Positions 1 through 7,668 of a stretch of DNA of 64,000 bases are shown here, one piece after another. Position 1 is the stretch's first letter. Each line of letters begins with the position of its first letter. This DNA comes from an uncultured Clostridia bacterium (GTDB lineage: Bacteria > Bacillota > Clostridia > Christensenellales > UBA1242). The DNA lies in assembly GCA_934771475.1 (NCBI GenBank), contig CAKVMD010000002.1, positions 43,807-107,806 on the forward strand. The letters are read 5' to 3'. Both the position numbers and the translations under genes were made by a program. The notes under the pieces were generated by a model. It saw nothing but the letters and a program-made list of their open reading frames with translations, was not told where the DNA came from and did not search any database.

Positions 1-685
1 CAAAATCTATTAATTTGGTGTCTTTTTGTATCAAAGCACCGTTTTTAAAAATCTTTGCCTCTTTCCCGTCAATATAGCCATACTCTCCGTCATCAAGGGC
101 AATAAATTCTTTTCCATAAGGCGCAAACACGCTTGGGTCGCTTGCAATCATTCGCCCCTCAAAAACATAAAGTGGACTTTTGTTTTTGGCAAAATATATT
201 CGTTCTTGCCCTTTGCAAATTATGGCAAAAGCGTAAGAACCCTCGATTGATTGCAACTTTTTGTGCAACAATTTTTCATCTATTTGCTCACCAAAAAATT
301 TTGCCACAACTTCGCTATCCGACTGTCCATAAAACTGAGCACCGCTGTTATCAAGATTTGACTTAATATTTTGATAATTTTCAATTATTCCATTATGTAC
401 CAGCGCAAGATTACCTCCTTGCGAAAAATGCGGATGTGCATTTTCAAGTGATATATTTCCATGGGTTGCCCACCTTGTGTGCGCAATTCCTAGTCCGTCC
501 AAAGAGTCATTTGCAACTAGTTTTTTTAATTCCTTAACATTTCCAAGCGCTTTCTTAGTAAAAAACTCGCCATTTGTCAGCACCGTCATCCCCGCCGAAT
601 CATATCCGCGATATTCAAGGCGTTCAAGCCCTTCTATTAGCATTTTAGTTACATTTTTGCCAATACAAGCAATAATTCCACACAT
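1..685 (-). CDS. glmS: Glutamine-fructose-6-phosphate aminotransferase, N-terminal part (truncated by window edge)
   Basis: The reverse strand from an ATG at 685 reads an N-terminal nucleophile glutaminase domain: it begins Met-Cys-Gly-Ile-Ile, so Cys2 becomes the N-terminal nucleophile, followed by the family motifs LEYRGYDSAG, HTRWATHG and the HPH and HNGIIEN stretches. About 228 residues are present; the sugar isomerase (SIS) domains lie beyond base 1. GlmS makes glucosamine-6-phosphate from fructose-6-phosphate and glutamine in the cytoplasm, the first step to UDP-GlcNAc. A GGAG site sits a few bases before the ATG. It is divergent from the glmU-type and glmM genes that do the next steps. 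I see no glmS ribozyme core in the 180-base leader. Identity is very secure; completeness cannot be judged. Confidence 0.95.
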   Translation of the reverse strand, partial: MCGIIACIGKNVTKMLIEGLERLEYRGYDSAGMTVLTNGEFFTKKALGNVKELKKLVANDSLDGLGIAHTRWATHGNISLENAHPHFSQGGNLALVHNGIIENYQNIKSNLDNSGAQFYGQSDSEVVAKFFGEQIDEKLLHKKLQSIEGSYAFAIICKGQERIYFAKNKSPLYVFEGRMIASDPSVFAPYGKEFIALDDGEYGYIDGKEAKIFKNGALIQKDTKLIDF

Positions 686-779
686 AAAATCTCCTTTGTA
701 AACTCTACACAATCACTATATGCAATGGCTCTCTCCCTTGCTTTAAATGATTAAACTAAATTGTTTAAAACAATTAAAC

Positions 780-806
780 AAGACATTTTTATGATGTCTT
801 TTTTAG
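780..806 (+). terminator. Hairpin with T-run in the glmS/glmU divergent spacer
   Basis: AAGACAT pairs with ATGTCTT around a 7-base loop and is followed by six T on the plus strand. It has the look of an intrinsic terminator, but no plus-strand gene lies just upstream, so it may act on read-through or as part of the glmS leader read on the minus strand. Role uncertain. Confidence 0.4.
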
Positions 807-866
807 TAGACATTTTCTTTGATTTTTGCATACAAAAACAATGTTTAAGGAGATAATTTAACAAAA

Positions 867-1484
867 ATGACAAAATTTTTAAACAAAAGGTCGTGTTTTA
901 TAGGCAAAAATGTGAAATTCGGCAAAAATGTAACAGTCTACGAAAACAACCATATCGAGGGCGAAACTTTTATTGGCGACAACTGCACGCTTTTGCCCGG
1001 CAATTTTCTGGTTTCGTGCAAGGTGGAAGAAAACTGTGTTCTGCACGCGTCAGTCATTGAGAAAAGCACTATTAAAAGCGGAGCAAAAATTGGCCCGTTT
1101 GCGCACATTCGCCCTCAAAGCGAAATTGGAGAAAATTGCAAAATTGGAAACTTTGTTGAGGTGAAAAAATCTGTTATTGGCGCGGAAACCAAAGCAAGTC
1201 ATTTGACTTATGTTGGAGACGCTTTTATTGGCTCTTATTGCAATTTAGGCTGTGGGGTTATTTTTGCGAACTACAACGGAAAAGAAAAGAACAAAGTTAT
1301 TGTTGGAGACAAAGTTTTTATTGGCTCAAACGCAAACCTTGTTGCGCCCCTTGAAATTGAAAGCGAAAGTTTTATTGCCTGTGGCTCAACCATAACTGAC
1401 AAAGTGGGAAAAGGCGACCTTGCGATTGCGCGCGCTAGACAAACAAACCTTAAAGGTAAGGCATATAAATATTTGAAAAATTAG
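867..1484 (+). CDS. glmU: Stand-alone glucosamine-1-phosphate N-acetyltransferase (C-terminal half of GlmU)
   Basis: This 205-residue protein is a left-handed beta-helix built of hexapeptide repeats and matches the C-terminal half of bifunctional GlmU. Visible landmarks are IGPFAHIRP (substrate-binding Arg), NFVEVKKS, ASHLTYVGD with the catalytic-type His112, and the final ARARQ. The whole N-terminal uridyltransferase domain (GxGTRM motif, about 230 residues) is absent, and the reading frame upstream is not open, so this is a stand-alone domain and not a truncation by the window. It should acetylate GlcN-1-P with acetyl-CoA. It is followed 8 bases later by glmM, and glmS is divergent, so three of the four activities are here; the UTP-dependent step must be encoded elsewhere. 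The AAGGAG site lies rather far (13 bases) from the ATG. Confidence 0.85.
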   Translation: MTKFLNKRSCFIGKNVKFGKNVTVYENNHIEGETFIGDNCTLLPGNFLVSCKVEENCVLHASVIEKSTIKSGAKIGPFAHIRPQSEIGENCKIGNFVEVKKSVIGAETKASHLTYVGDAFIGSYCNLGCGVIFANYNGKEKNKVIVGDKVFIGSNANLVAPLEIESESFIACGSTITDKVGKGDLAIARARQTNLKGKAYKYLKN

Positions 1485-1492
1485 GAGGCAAA

Positions 1493-2797
1493 ATGGCTAC
1501 ATATTTTGGAACTGACGGTATTCGCGGAGTTTATGGCGAAGACTTGTCATCACTTTTGGTACACAAATGTGGGAATGCTCTTTCTAGGCTTTGTAGTAAG
1601 GGTAAGGTTGTCATAGGTAGAGACACTCGCACATCGGGCGACCTTTTATCCCTGTCTTTTTCAAGCGGGTTGACTGCGGGAGGAGTCAGCGTGATTGATG
1701 TTGGAGTTGCACCAACTCCGGCTATCGCGTTTCTTACAAAACATCTCGGTTGCGACTATGGAGTTGTCATTTCTGCAAGCCACAACCCTGCTAAGTATAA
1801 TGGGGTTAAAATATACGACCAAAATGGCTACAAAATCAACGAGGAGGAAGAAAAATCCATTGAAAGGCAACTATTCTCCCCTTTCATGGTTTCTTATGAT
1901 AAAGTGGGTCGATATGAATATGCGCCCGCGCTTTTAAATGAATACAAAAAAAGTTTGTTGTCTTGCTCTGAACCTCTGGATGACCTCAAAATTGTTGTTG
2001 ATTGTGCAAACGGTGCGACATACAAGATTGCAAAAAGCATTTTTTCTTCTCTCAAAGCCAAAACAATTTTTCTGAATGCACAAGGTGATGGCAAGGCTAT
2101 CAACAATAGTTGTGGAGCGCTTTATCCTGACGCAATGATAAAAAGTGTACTACTAAATCATGCAGATATGGGGTTTGCTTTTGACGGAGATGGAGACCGC
2201 ATTGTGGCGTGCAACGAAAAAGGTGTTTTGTTAGACGGAGACGATATACTTTTTATTCTTGCCACTCATTTGTCATCATGCAAGGGAGTTGTAGGCACAA
2301 GCATGACAAACAAAGGGCTTGAAAATGCACTTGCAAAGAAAAAAATCCCCCTTGCTAGGGCTGATGTCGGCGACAAATATGTTGTTGAGCTCATGAAAAA
2401 CAAGGGTTATCCTCTTGGAGGAGAACCATCAGGCCACATCATTAACCACAACCTCTCCACCACCGGTGATGGAATTTTGACTGCACTGACTCTTGCCAAA
2501 ATTGCAAAAGAAAGCGGAAAAAGTCTTTCAAAACTTGTAAAATATAAAAAATTCCCGCAAATTAATAAAAACATCAGCGTTGTTGATAAATTTAGAATTT
2601 TAAACAGCGAAAAACTTTCAAGTGAGATTCTTAACATCAGCCAATCGTTTGGTAGCGATGGAAGAGTTCTTGTAAGAGCAAGTGGAACTGAAAACAAGGT
2701 GCGTATCATGTGTGAGCACAAACAAAAAAGCACCGCCATTTCGTCAGCCACTAGGCTTGAAAGTTTGGTGCTTGAAATAAATAAAATTAACAGTTAA
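1493..2797 (+). CDS. glmM: Phosphoglucosamine mutase
   Basis: GlmM interconverts glucosamine-6-phosphate and glucosamine-1-phosphate, supplying the acetyltransferase encoded just upstream. The 434-residue length is usual for the family. It begins MATYFGTDGIRG, has the phosphoserine loop SASHNP (Ser96 is the expected phosphorylated residue), the metal-binding DGDGDR near residue 230, the sugar-binding GGEPSGH, and the C-terminal phosphate-binding RASGTE. An AGGAG site precedes the ATG. It forms an operon with the glmU-type gene (8-base gap). Its stop codon overlaps the stop of the convergent gene at 2794 by two bases, leaving no room for a terminator between them. Confidence 0.96.
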   Translation: MATYFGTDGIRGVYGEDLSSLLVHKCGNALSRLCSKGKVVIGRDTRTSGDLLSLSFSSGLTAGGVSVIDVGVAPTPAIAFLTKHLGCDYGVVISASHNPAKYNGVKIYDQNGYKINEEEEKSIERQLFSPFMVSYDKVGRYEYAPALLNEYKKSLLSCSEPLDDLKIVVDCANGATYKIAKSIFSSLKAKTIFLNAQGDGKAINNSCGALYPDAMIKSVLLNHADMGFAFDGDGDRIVACNEKGVLLDGDDILFILATHLSSCKGVVGTSMTNKGLENALAKKKIPLARADVGDKYVVELMKNKGYPLGGEPSGHIINHNLSTTGDGILTALTLAKIAKESGKSLSKLVKYKKFPQINKNISVVDKFRILNSEKLSSEILNISQSFGSDGRVLVRASGTENKVRIMCEHKQKSTAISSATRLESLVLEINKINS

Positions 2798-4014
2798 AGA
2801 GCTGGGAAATTTGCATAAGTTTCGTCAAAATCGTTTCTCATGGTTACATGCCTGTTTCCTTTCACCTTGCAAGCTCTTTCACTTACATTGCAAATCGCGT
2901 CCATTATCTTTTCACTTAATGTGATTTCAAATTGAGCAAGAAAATTTTTATACTTTAAATCTGTGTTTTCTTCGTTCCAATAAAGGTCGCTTATGTGTTG
3001 AAGAAGAAGCAATGCAAAAGCAAAGTTTTTAAAGTAGGCAAGCCCATCTAAGATACCTTGAAAATTGTAATTTTCATCAAAGTCTGCAAAGAACTTTTTG
3101 CACATTTCCACTCCGCTTTCATCTTGTCCCTTTACAAATTCTTCAACAATTTGCAATGGTTTTGGGAAAAACTCTTCCCTCTCAACCATAATATTTAAAA
3201 ATGGAAGGTCAAGAGTTTCTTTCTTTGAATATGCATTTTTGATTTGTTGTTTTGATTGTTTTTCTAGCGATACTAGATATTTAATAAGGTGAGGCACATC
3301 AATAGCGTTGCATCTGCCCGTTTTGTAGCCACTTTCACTATCCTTTCTGCAAAGATATTGGTCGGTTTCGTTTTGAAAATGGAAATGCGGATAACCTGCA
3401 ATCTCCCCAAATACTTTTTTTCGCCTTTCATCAATCAGCAAGTTTCTATGGTTAAAACCGTCATCATCAAGTCTTGCGAAGAGAGACAACTTTTTCTCAC
3501 TTCCTTGAAGAAAACTATACATAGCAACTGAAAATCCGCGTTGTGCAATCGAGCGGTCATGTTCTACCGCCTCTTTTGAAAATTCACGCAAGAATTTTTT
3601 GGTGTCATTTATTCTAAAAATTTGTCTTATCGTTTTTGCAAATATGATTTTTCTGTCATAACTTACAAAAAACTGCGTGTCAATATAACTATTTGTGAAA
3701 TTCTCATCGGCGTCAATGATTGGCTTGACATAATTATTTAAAAATCTATATGTTTGCCCCGTTTTAAAACCTTTAATTGCAATGCGAGATTTAGGACAAC
3801 TAATCATTTTATGAAAATCTTGATTTTTAAGCAAAAAAGGATATGACTCATATTTTTTATGCATAAAGTCTTTCAAACTTATAGCGATTAACAATTTTTC
3901 AAATTCTCTTGGTTTAAATTGAAGTTTCGATTTGCTCGCAAGTGGATATGATTTTGTTACATAGTCATGAATTTCTTTTATTAGAATATCCTTAACCTTA
4001 GGACACTTTTGCAA
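2794..4014 (-). CDS. Hypothetical protein, 406 residues, unrecognised family
   Basis: I do not recognise this protein. It is soluble-looking, Lys/Phe-rich, with no signal peptide or membrane segment. A central stretch (about residues 195-215) reads HRNLLIDERRKKVFGEIAG followed by YPHFHFQ, which resembles a small sheet domain with an H-x-H pair. The C-terminal third is mostly helical. The start is a TTG at 4014 with GGGGGA about 12 bases upstream; the next in-frame Met is far inside (MHKKYESYPF), so TTG is preferred. In the same frame only ten codons upstream lies the TGA that ends the small ORF 4039-4200, so the two are probably co-transcribed. It is convergent with glmM and shares its stop region. 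No function is proposed. Confidence 0.75.
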   Translation of the reverse strand: MQKCPKVKDILIKEIHDYVTKSYPLASKSKLQFKPREFEKLLIAISLKDFMHKKYESYPFLLKNQDFHKMISCPKSRIAIKGFKTGQTYRFLNNYVKPIIDADENFTNSYIDTQFFVSYDRKIIFAKTIRQIFRINDTKKFLREFSKEAVEHDRSIAQRGFSVAMYSFLQGSEKKLSLFARLDDDGFNHRNLLIDERRKKVFGEIAGYPHFHFQNETDQYLCRKDSESGYKTGRCNAIDVPHLIKYLVSLEKQSKQQIKNAYSKKETLDLPFLNIMVEREEFFPKPLQIVEEFVKGQDESGVEMCKKFFADFDENYNFQGILDGLAYFKNFAFALLLLQHISDLYWNEENTDLKYKNFLAQFEITLSEKIMDAICNVSERACKVKGNRHVTMRNDFDETYANFPAL

Positions 4015-4038
4015 AAGCTCGCTTATTCCCCCAAGGCG

Positions 4039-4200
4039 TCAATATCCCTCACCGCTTTTATGACGGCGTATGAATTGGCTGATTTGTGATTTTATTTCAC
4101 TTTCAAGGAAAGGCTCCTTTTGCGCCACTCTTGTAGGTTTCTTTTTGTGAGTCCCCTGCCTGCTATTTATCTTTTTATTGTTGTTATATCCGCCAGCCAT
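4039..4200 (-). CDS. Small basic hypothetical protein (53 residues), possibly frameshifted
   Basis: An ATG at 4200 has a good AGAGG site five bases before it and opens a 53-codon frame rich in Lys, Arg, Asn and Gln, ending in TGA at 4039. The next frame over, which is open for the last 22 codons before a TAA at about 4021, reads like ordinary protein (ends in AVRDIDALGE), so either the gene is frameshifted near the ATAAAATCAC run or the second frame is chance. The TGA frame is also the frame of the 406-residue gene that begins 25 bases downstream. No function can be assigned. Confidence 0.5.
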   Translation of the reverse strand: MAGGYNNNKKINSRQGTHKKKPTRVAQKEPFLESEIKSQISQFIRRHKSGEGY

Positions 4201-4330
4201 GTTTCCTCTCTAAAATCATTGTATCATAATTTCGACAATTTGCAACCCCAAATCTACAAAATCTTTTATTTTGTTAAATTATTTTGTGCCATGGTGTTTA
4301 TGTGCTATAATTGGCGCAAGAGAGGCACAA

Positions 4331-5035
4331 ATGAAAATTGATATAGTAGGAAATCACTGCACATGGACTAACACGCTTAACACAAGTTTTATCATAAATG
4401 ATAATATGCTTTTTGATGTGCCAATAGGTTCATTTAAATCGCTTTATAATGATTATGATTTAAAAAATATTGACTATATCATAATTACGCATTTTCACTC
4501 CGACCACTTTTGCGATATTACCCTTGTTTTGGAAGTAATCGCAAAAATGGGCAAAAGCGTAACCATACTTGCCCCAAAAGGTTGCAAGCAAAGAATAGAA
4601 AGTCTTATGAGGTTAGTCGAGGTACCTCACCTTATTCCATATCTTGACACCTTTAATTTTATTGACGCTGAAAATGGCAAGATTGTAAAAATTGGAAACT
4701 ATAAAATTAAGTGCTTTTCGGCAAAGCATGGCTGGCTGGATGCTTATGGATATTTAATAGATGACGGGAGTGTAAAAGTCGGCTTTTCGGGAGACACCGC
4801 AATGTGCAACAATGTTCGTAAAATAGCCAAAGCCTGCAAAGCGATGTTTATTGACGCTTCAAGCGTTGTGGAAAACGAAAAACATCTTGCCACATTTGAA
4901 ATAAAGGCGCTTATGACCGATTTCCCCAAGACAACCTTCTATCCTGTGCATTTCTCGACCGCGTCTGAAAAATCTATATCTGAGTTTGGCATAAACAAAA
5001 CTTATCAGGGACAAACAATAATAGTCGAAAATTAA
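4331..5035 (+). CDS. Metallo-beta-lactamase-fold hydrolase
   Basis: A 234-residue MBL-fold protein. The metal motif THFHSDHF (His54, His56, Asp58, His59) is clear, with later family positions at AKHG (about residue 135), FSGDTAMC (Asp ligand) and PVHF near the end. The architecture resembles the RNase Z-like or UlaG-like single-domain hydrolases; substrate is not evident. The longer frame could start at 4271, but the ATG at 4331 is preceded by AGAGAGG at the right distance and begins the fold directly. It stands alone, divergent from the small ORF at 4200, and is followed by its own terminator. Enzyme class is secure, substrate unknown. Confidence 0.85.
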   Translation: MKIDIVGNHCTWTNTLNTSFIINDNMLFDVPIGSFKSLYNDYDLKNIDYIIITHFHSDHFCDITLVLEVIAKMGKSVTILAPKGCKQRIESLMRLVEVPHLIPYLDTFNFIDAENGKIVKIGNYKIKCFSAKHGWLDAYGYLIDDGSVKVGFSGDTAMCNNVRKIAKACKAMFIDASSVVENEKHLATFEIKALMTDFPKTTFYPVHFSTASEKSISEFGINKTYQGQTIIVEN

Positions 5036-5064
5036 AAAGCGAATCTATAATTCGCTTTTTTTAA
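5033..5064 (+). terminator. Intrinsic terminator after the MBL-fold gene
   Basis: AAAAAGCGAAT pairs with ATTCGCTTTTT around a short loop, directly after the stop codon at 5035, with a T-run on the plus strand. Confidence 0.8.
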
Positions 5065-5289
5065 AATATATTTAGCAAAAGTAGTTAAATAAATAGAAAA
5101 AGCACAATTTAAGATAAAATATAATTATTCATCCAAAAAATAAAATAATTTTAATAAAAATAATAAAAATAATAAAAAAATCTCAATAATTTTTAAAAAA
5201 ATAATAAATTTAGAGTATTCCACAAATCGTAGAGCGTTTTAAATTGACTTTCTATCGCTTTTGGTTTATCCTCAAAAAAAGGAGTAAAT

Positions 5290-7329
5290 ATGCAAAACGA
5301 AATGGTAGGCAAAAAGATTGCCTCATTACGCAAACAACGCGGTTTGTCGCAGAAGCAACTCGCAAGAGAGATGAATGTTTCGTCCCAGCTGGTGAGTAAA
5401 TGGGAAAATTCATTAAGCACCCCGGGGCTAGATTATCTTACAAACCTTTGCGAAATTTTTGAAGTTAATTTGAATTATTTTAGAGACGACTATGTTGAAG
5501 AGCCCGAAGAAAATGCTTCACTTTCTGTGAACATTTTTAACAAAACTTTTTGGGCTAGTTTAGCAGGGATTATTGGCGCGCTCCTAGTATTGTCGTTGTC
5601 GCTACTTACTATCTTTTGCTTTGTCCCTGCCTCTAAAAAACAAACATATTTAAATGAGGTTGACAATTATCTCGATAAAAATATGAGCCAAGACTATTTT
5701 AATATTTCCTTCACCTCTTACACAGACAACCAAACAAATGATAAAATCACCTTGCAATGCCTCAAAAATGGCGATGAAATAAGATATCAAATTCTTGATA
5801 AAGAAGGCACTTTAAAGGAAGGATATCAAAATGGACAAAAATTTTATCTTACAAAAAACTACAACTCTCTTGTAAAGGAATTTTACCAGCTCGAAAGCAC
5901 AAACTTGCAAGACATTTGTGAAGGTTTGTTAAAAACTGCAATGCAAGACTACGGAGACGTTTCTCAATCACTTGATGATGTAGATATGAAATATATAAGA
6001 AAGACAAATTATGGATATTTCTATGAAACCACATGGAACACCTTAGACCTTGATTTAACTGATTCACAATTAAAAGTTTTTCTTCCACTTGGCACGCCAA
6101 ATGGAAACATTATCATAAAAGACGGCAAGGTGCAACAAATCAACCTTAATGCAAACTTTAAAATTAAAGGCGAAAAACACAGTGTAAAAGTTGTTCAAGA
6201 ATTTTCTTTAATAGTGCCAGAAATTGAAATCGACGAATCAAATTACACATTTACTTTTGAATCAAAAGATTCAATCAGCAAAGAAAGTTTAGAATCTATG
6301 ATTGGTGAAAAAGTTGAAAATCAGTTAGATTATTTCCTATTCGATAAACTGGCAACAAATAATTATCAAACAATTGGTGATAGGATTGTAGTTACAAATC
6401 GCCATACAACAGACGCTTTGAGAATTTATAGCAAAACAGACTTTTCTCTTTTAAAACAATACACTGTTTCTTATTTCCCACAAGGCGAGTTATATCATTT
6501 ATATGGTGGCTATGCCCTCATTTGGGATCCAACCAATTATGCAATAAAAAGAATTAATTTAGAAACTTTTGAGGAAGATACAATTTATTCTGGCTTGAGG
6601 GTACACACAAATATAAGTTTTAATGAAAAATATGTTTATGCGTGTTCGTATGAAACATCAGGGCAACTTTTAAAAATAGACATTGAAAGTGGGCAAATCG
6701 TAACAAGGCTAAGCGTATCAAACGATTATCCATCAAATGCGAAAGTGAAGTTTGTTTTAAATGATGGGACAATTTATTACGAATATAACAATGGCGAAAT
6801 CAAAATTAAAAATGGCACCAAACTTATAAAAAACGCTGATTATTATTACGAAGAAGATGGCAAACTTGTCGCAGTTAAAAAGGATGACGATATTCAGCAT
6901 TGTTATGTTTATGAAGGAGAAACTCTTGTGTCCACTTTTGATAAAGCAATCGAAAGTGTAAATCAAAGGAATATGCCTTACACTGATAAGAATTCAAATG
7001 CATTTACTTTTAATTCCCAAGCTTACACGGATTCAAAGGGAATTACGAAAACAATCGATAACTTTTACTTGAAAGATGATTCGAGCACAGTAGGTAATTT
7101 GCAATCCCCATACTTCCTTTTCGCAATTAAAGGAAAATTATTTTTTAGGTCTCCTGGCGCCATTGTGATTTATGATGAAGACAATTTAAAAATTCCATTA
7201 TATTTCACTAACCGCGTTCCTTCATATTTGTCAAGTTTTGTTAGCATGAATATTATAAAAATAGAAAATCTCTTAATTATAGAATCGGGAATAGTATCGG
7301 CTGAATACGCTGTTTACAAAATACAATAG
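5290..7329 (+). CDS. Membrane-anchored XRE-family regulator with large extracytoplasmic domain
   Basis: A 679-residue protein with three parts. Residues 6-62 form a Cro/CI-type helix-turn-helix (GLSQKQLAREMNVSSQLVSKWE). Residues 87-112 are one hydrophobic membrane span. The remaining 560 residues lie outside and are rich in beta-strand, Tyr, Asn and Asp; residues about 365-600 contain repeated strand motifs such as YALIWDPTNYAIKRINLETF and YVYACSYETSGQLLKIDIESG that look like beta-propeller blades. This is the layout of a one-component sensor that could carry an outside signal to DNA. AGGAG lies six bases before the ATG. The 224-base upstream region is extremely A/T-rich. The gene stands alone, so the target is unknown; autoregulation is a natural guess. 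Confidence 0.85.
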   Translation: MQNEMVGKKIASLRKQRGLSQKQLAREMNVSSQLVSKWENSLSTPGLDYLTNLCEIFEVNLNYFRDDYVEEPEENASLSVNIFNKTFWASLAGIIGALLVLSLSLLTIFCFVPASKKQTYLNEVDNYLDKNMSQDYFNISFTSYTDNQTNDKITLQCLKNGDEIRYQILDKEGTLKEGYQNGQKFYLTKNYNSLVKEFYQLESTNLQDICEGLLKTAMQDYGDVSQSLDDVDMKYIRKTNYGYFYETTWNTLDLDLTDSQLKVFLPLGTPNGNIIIKDGKVQQINLNANFKIKGEKHSVKVVQEFSLIVPEIEIDESNYTFTFESKDSISKESLESMIGEKVENQLDYFLFDKLATNNYQTIGDRIVVTNRHTTDALRIYSKTDFSLLKQYTVSYFPQGELYHLYGGYALIWDPTNYAIKRINLETFEEDTIYSGLRVHTNISFNEKYVYACSYETSGQLLKIDIESGQIVTRLSVSNDYPSNAKVKFVLNDGTIYYEYNNGEIKIKNGTKLIKNADYYYEEDGKLVAVKKDDDIQHCYVYEGETLVSTFDKAIESVNQRNMPYTDKNSNAFTFNSQAYTDSKGITKTIDNFYLKDDSSTVGNLQSPYFLFAIKGKLFFRSPGAIVIYDEDNLKIPLYFTNRVPSYLSSFVSMNIIKIENLLIIESGIVSAEYAVYKIQ

Positions 7330-7464
7330 TAATAATTGCACATGATTAAAAAATCTTTTTTAAATAATTGGGCAAAATTTAAATTTTATAAAGAAGAGTT
7401 TTACACTCATATTTATAATTGCGCACAACAGCACTCTTTTCACTTATAAAATTCTATTGAAAAA

Positions 7465-7508
7465 ATAAAAAAATCTTGGAAAAACATTAATTCCAAGATT
7501 TTTTATTA
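7465..7508 (+). terminator. Terminator after the XRE membrane regulator
   Basis: AAAAAATCTTGGAA pairs with TTCCAAGATTTTTT. The arms have A- and T-runs on both sides, so it could also stop minus-strand transcripts that run past pepF. Confidence 0.75.
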
Positions 7509-7668
7509 AAATTATTTATTTTTTTATTTATTTTTTTAATTTTATTTCATTTTTTTGACTTTTTTGATTAATTTTTCTATTTTTTTGATTTATTTTTTAT
7601 TTATTTTATTAAAATTATTTAATATTTTTTTGAGTTATTTTAATTTATTAAATAATTAAAAAATTATT
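7500..7668. repeat. T-rich low-complexity tract beside pepF
   Basis: About 160 bases made almost wholly of T with scattered A and short TTTATT, TTGATT and TTTTAT units on the plus strand, running up to the pepF stop codon. On the pepF message it would be an A-rich 3' tail. No gene, promoter or clear hairpin was found in it apart from the terminator at its left end. Confidence 0.7.

Noticed and set aside
686..866. glmS ribozyme upstream of glmS
   Set aside because: No core such as AGCGCC..GAACU or the conserved pseudoknot strands could be found in the 180-base leader.
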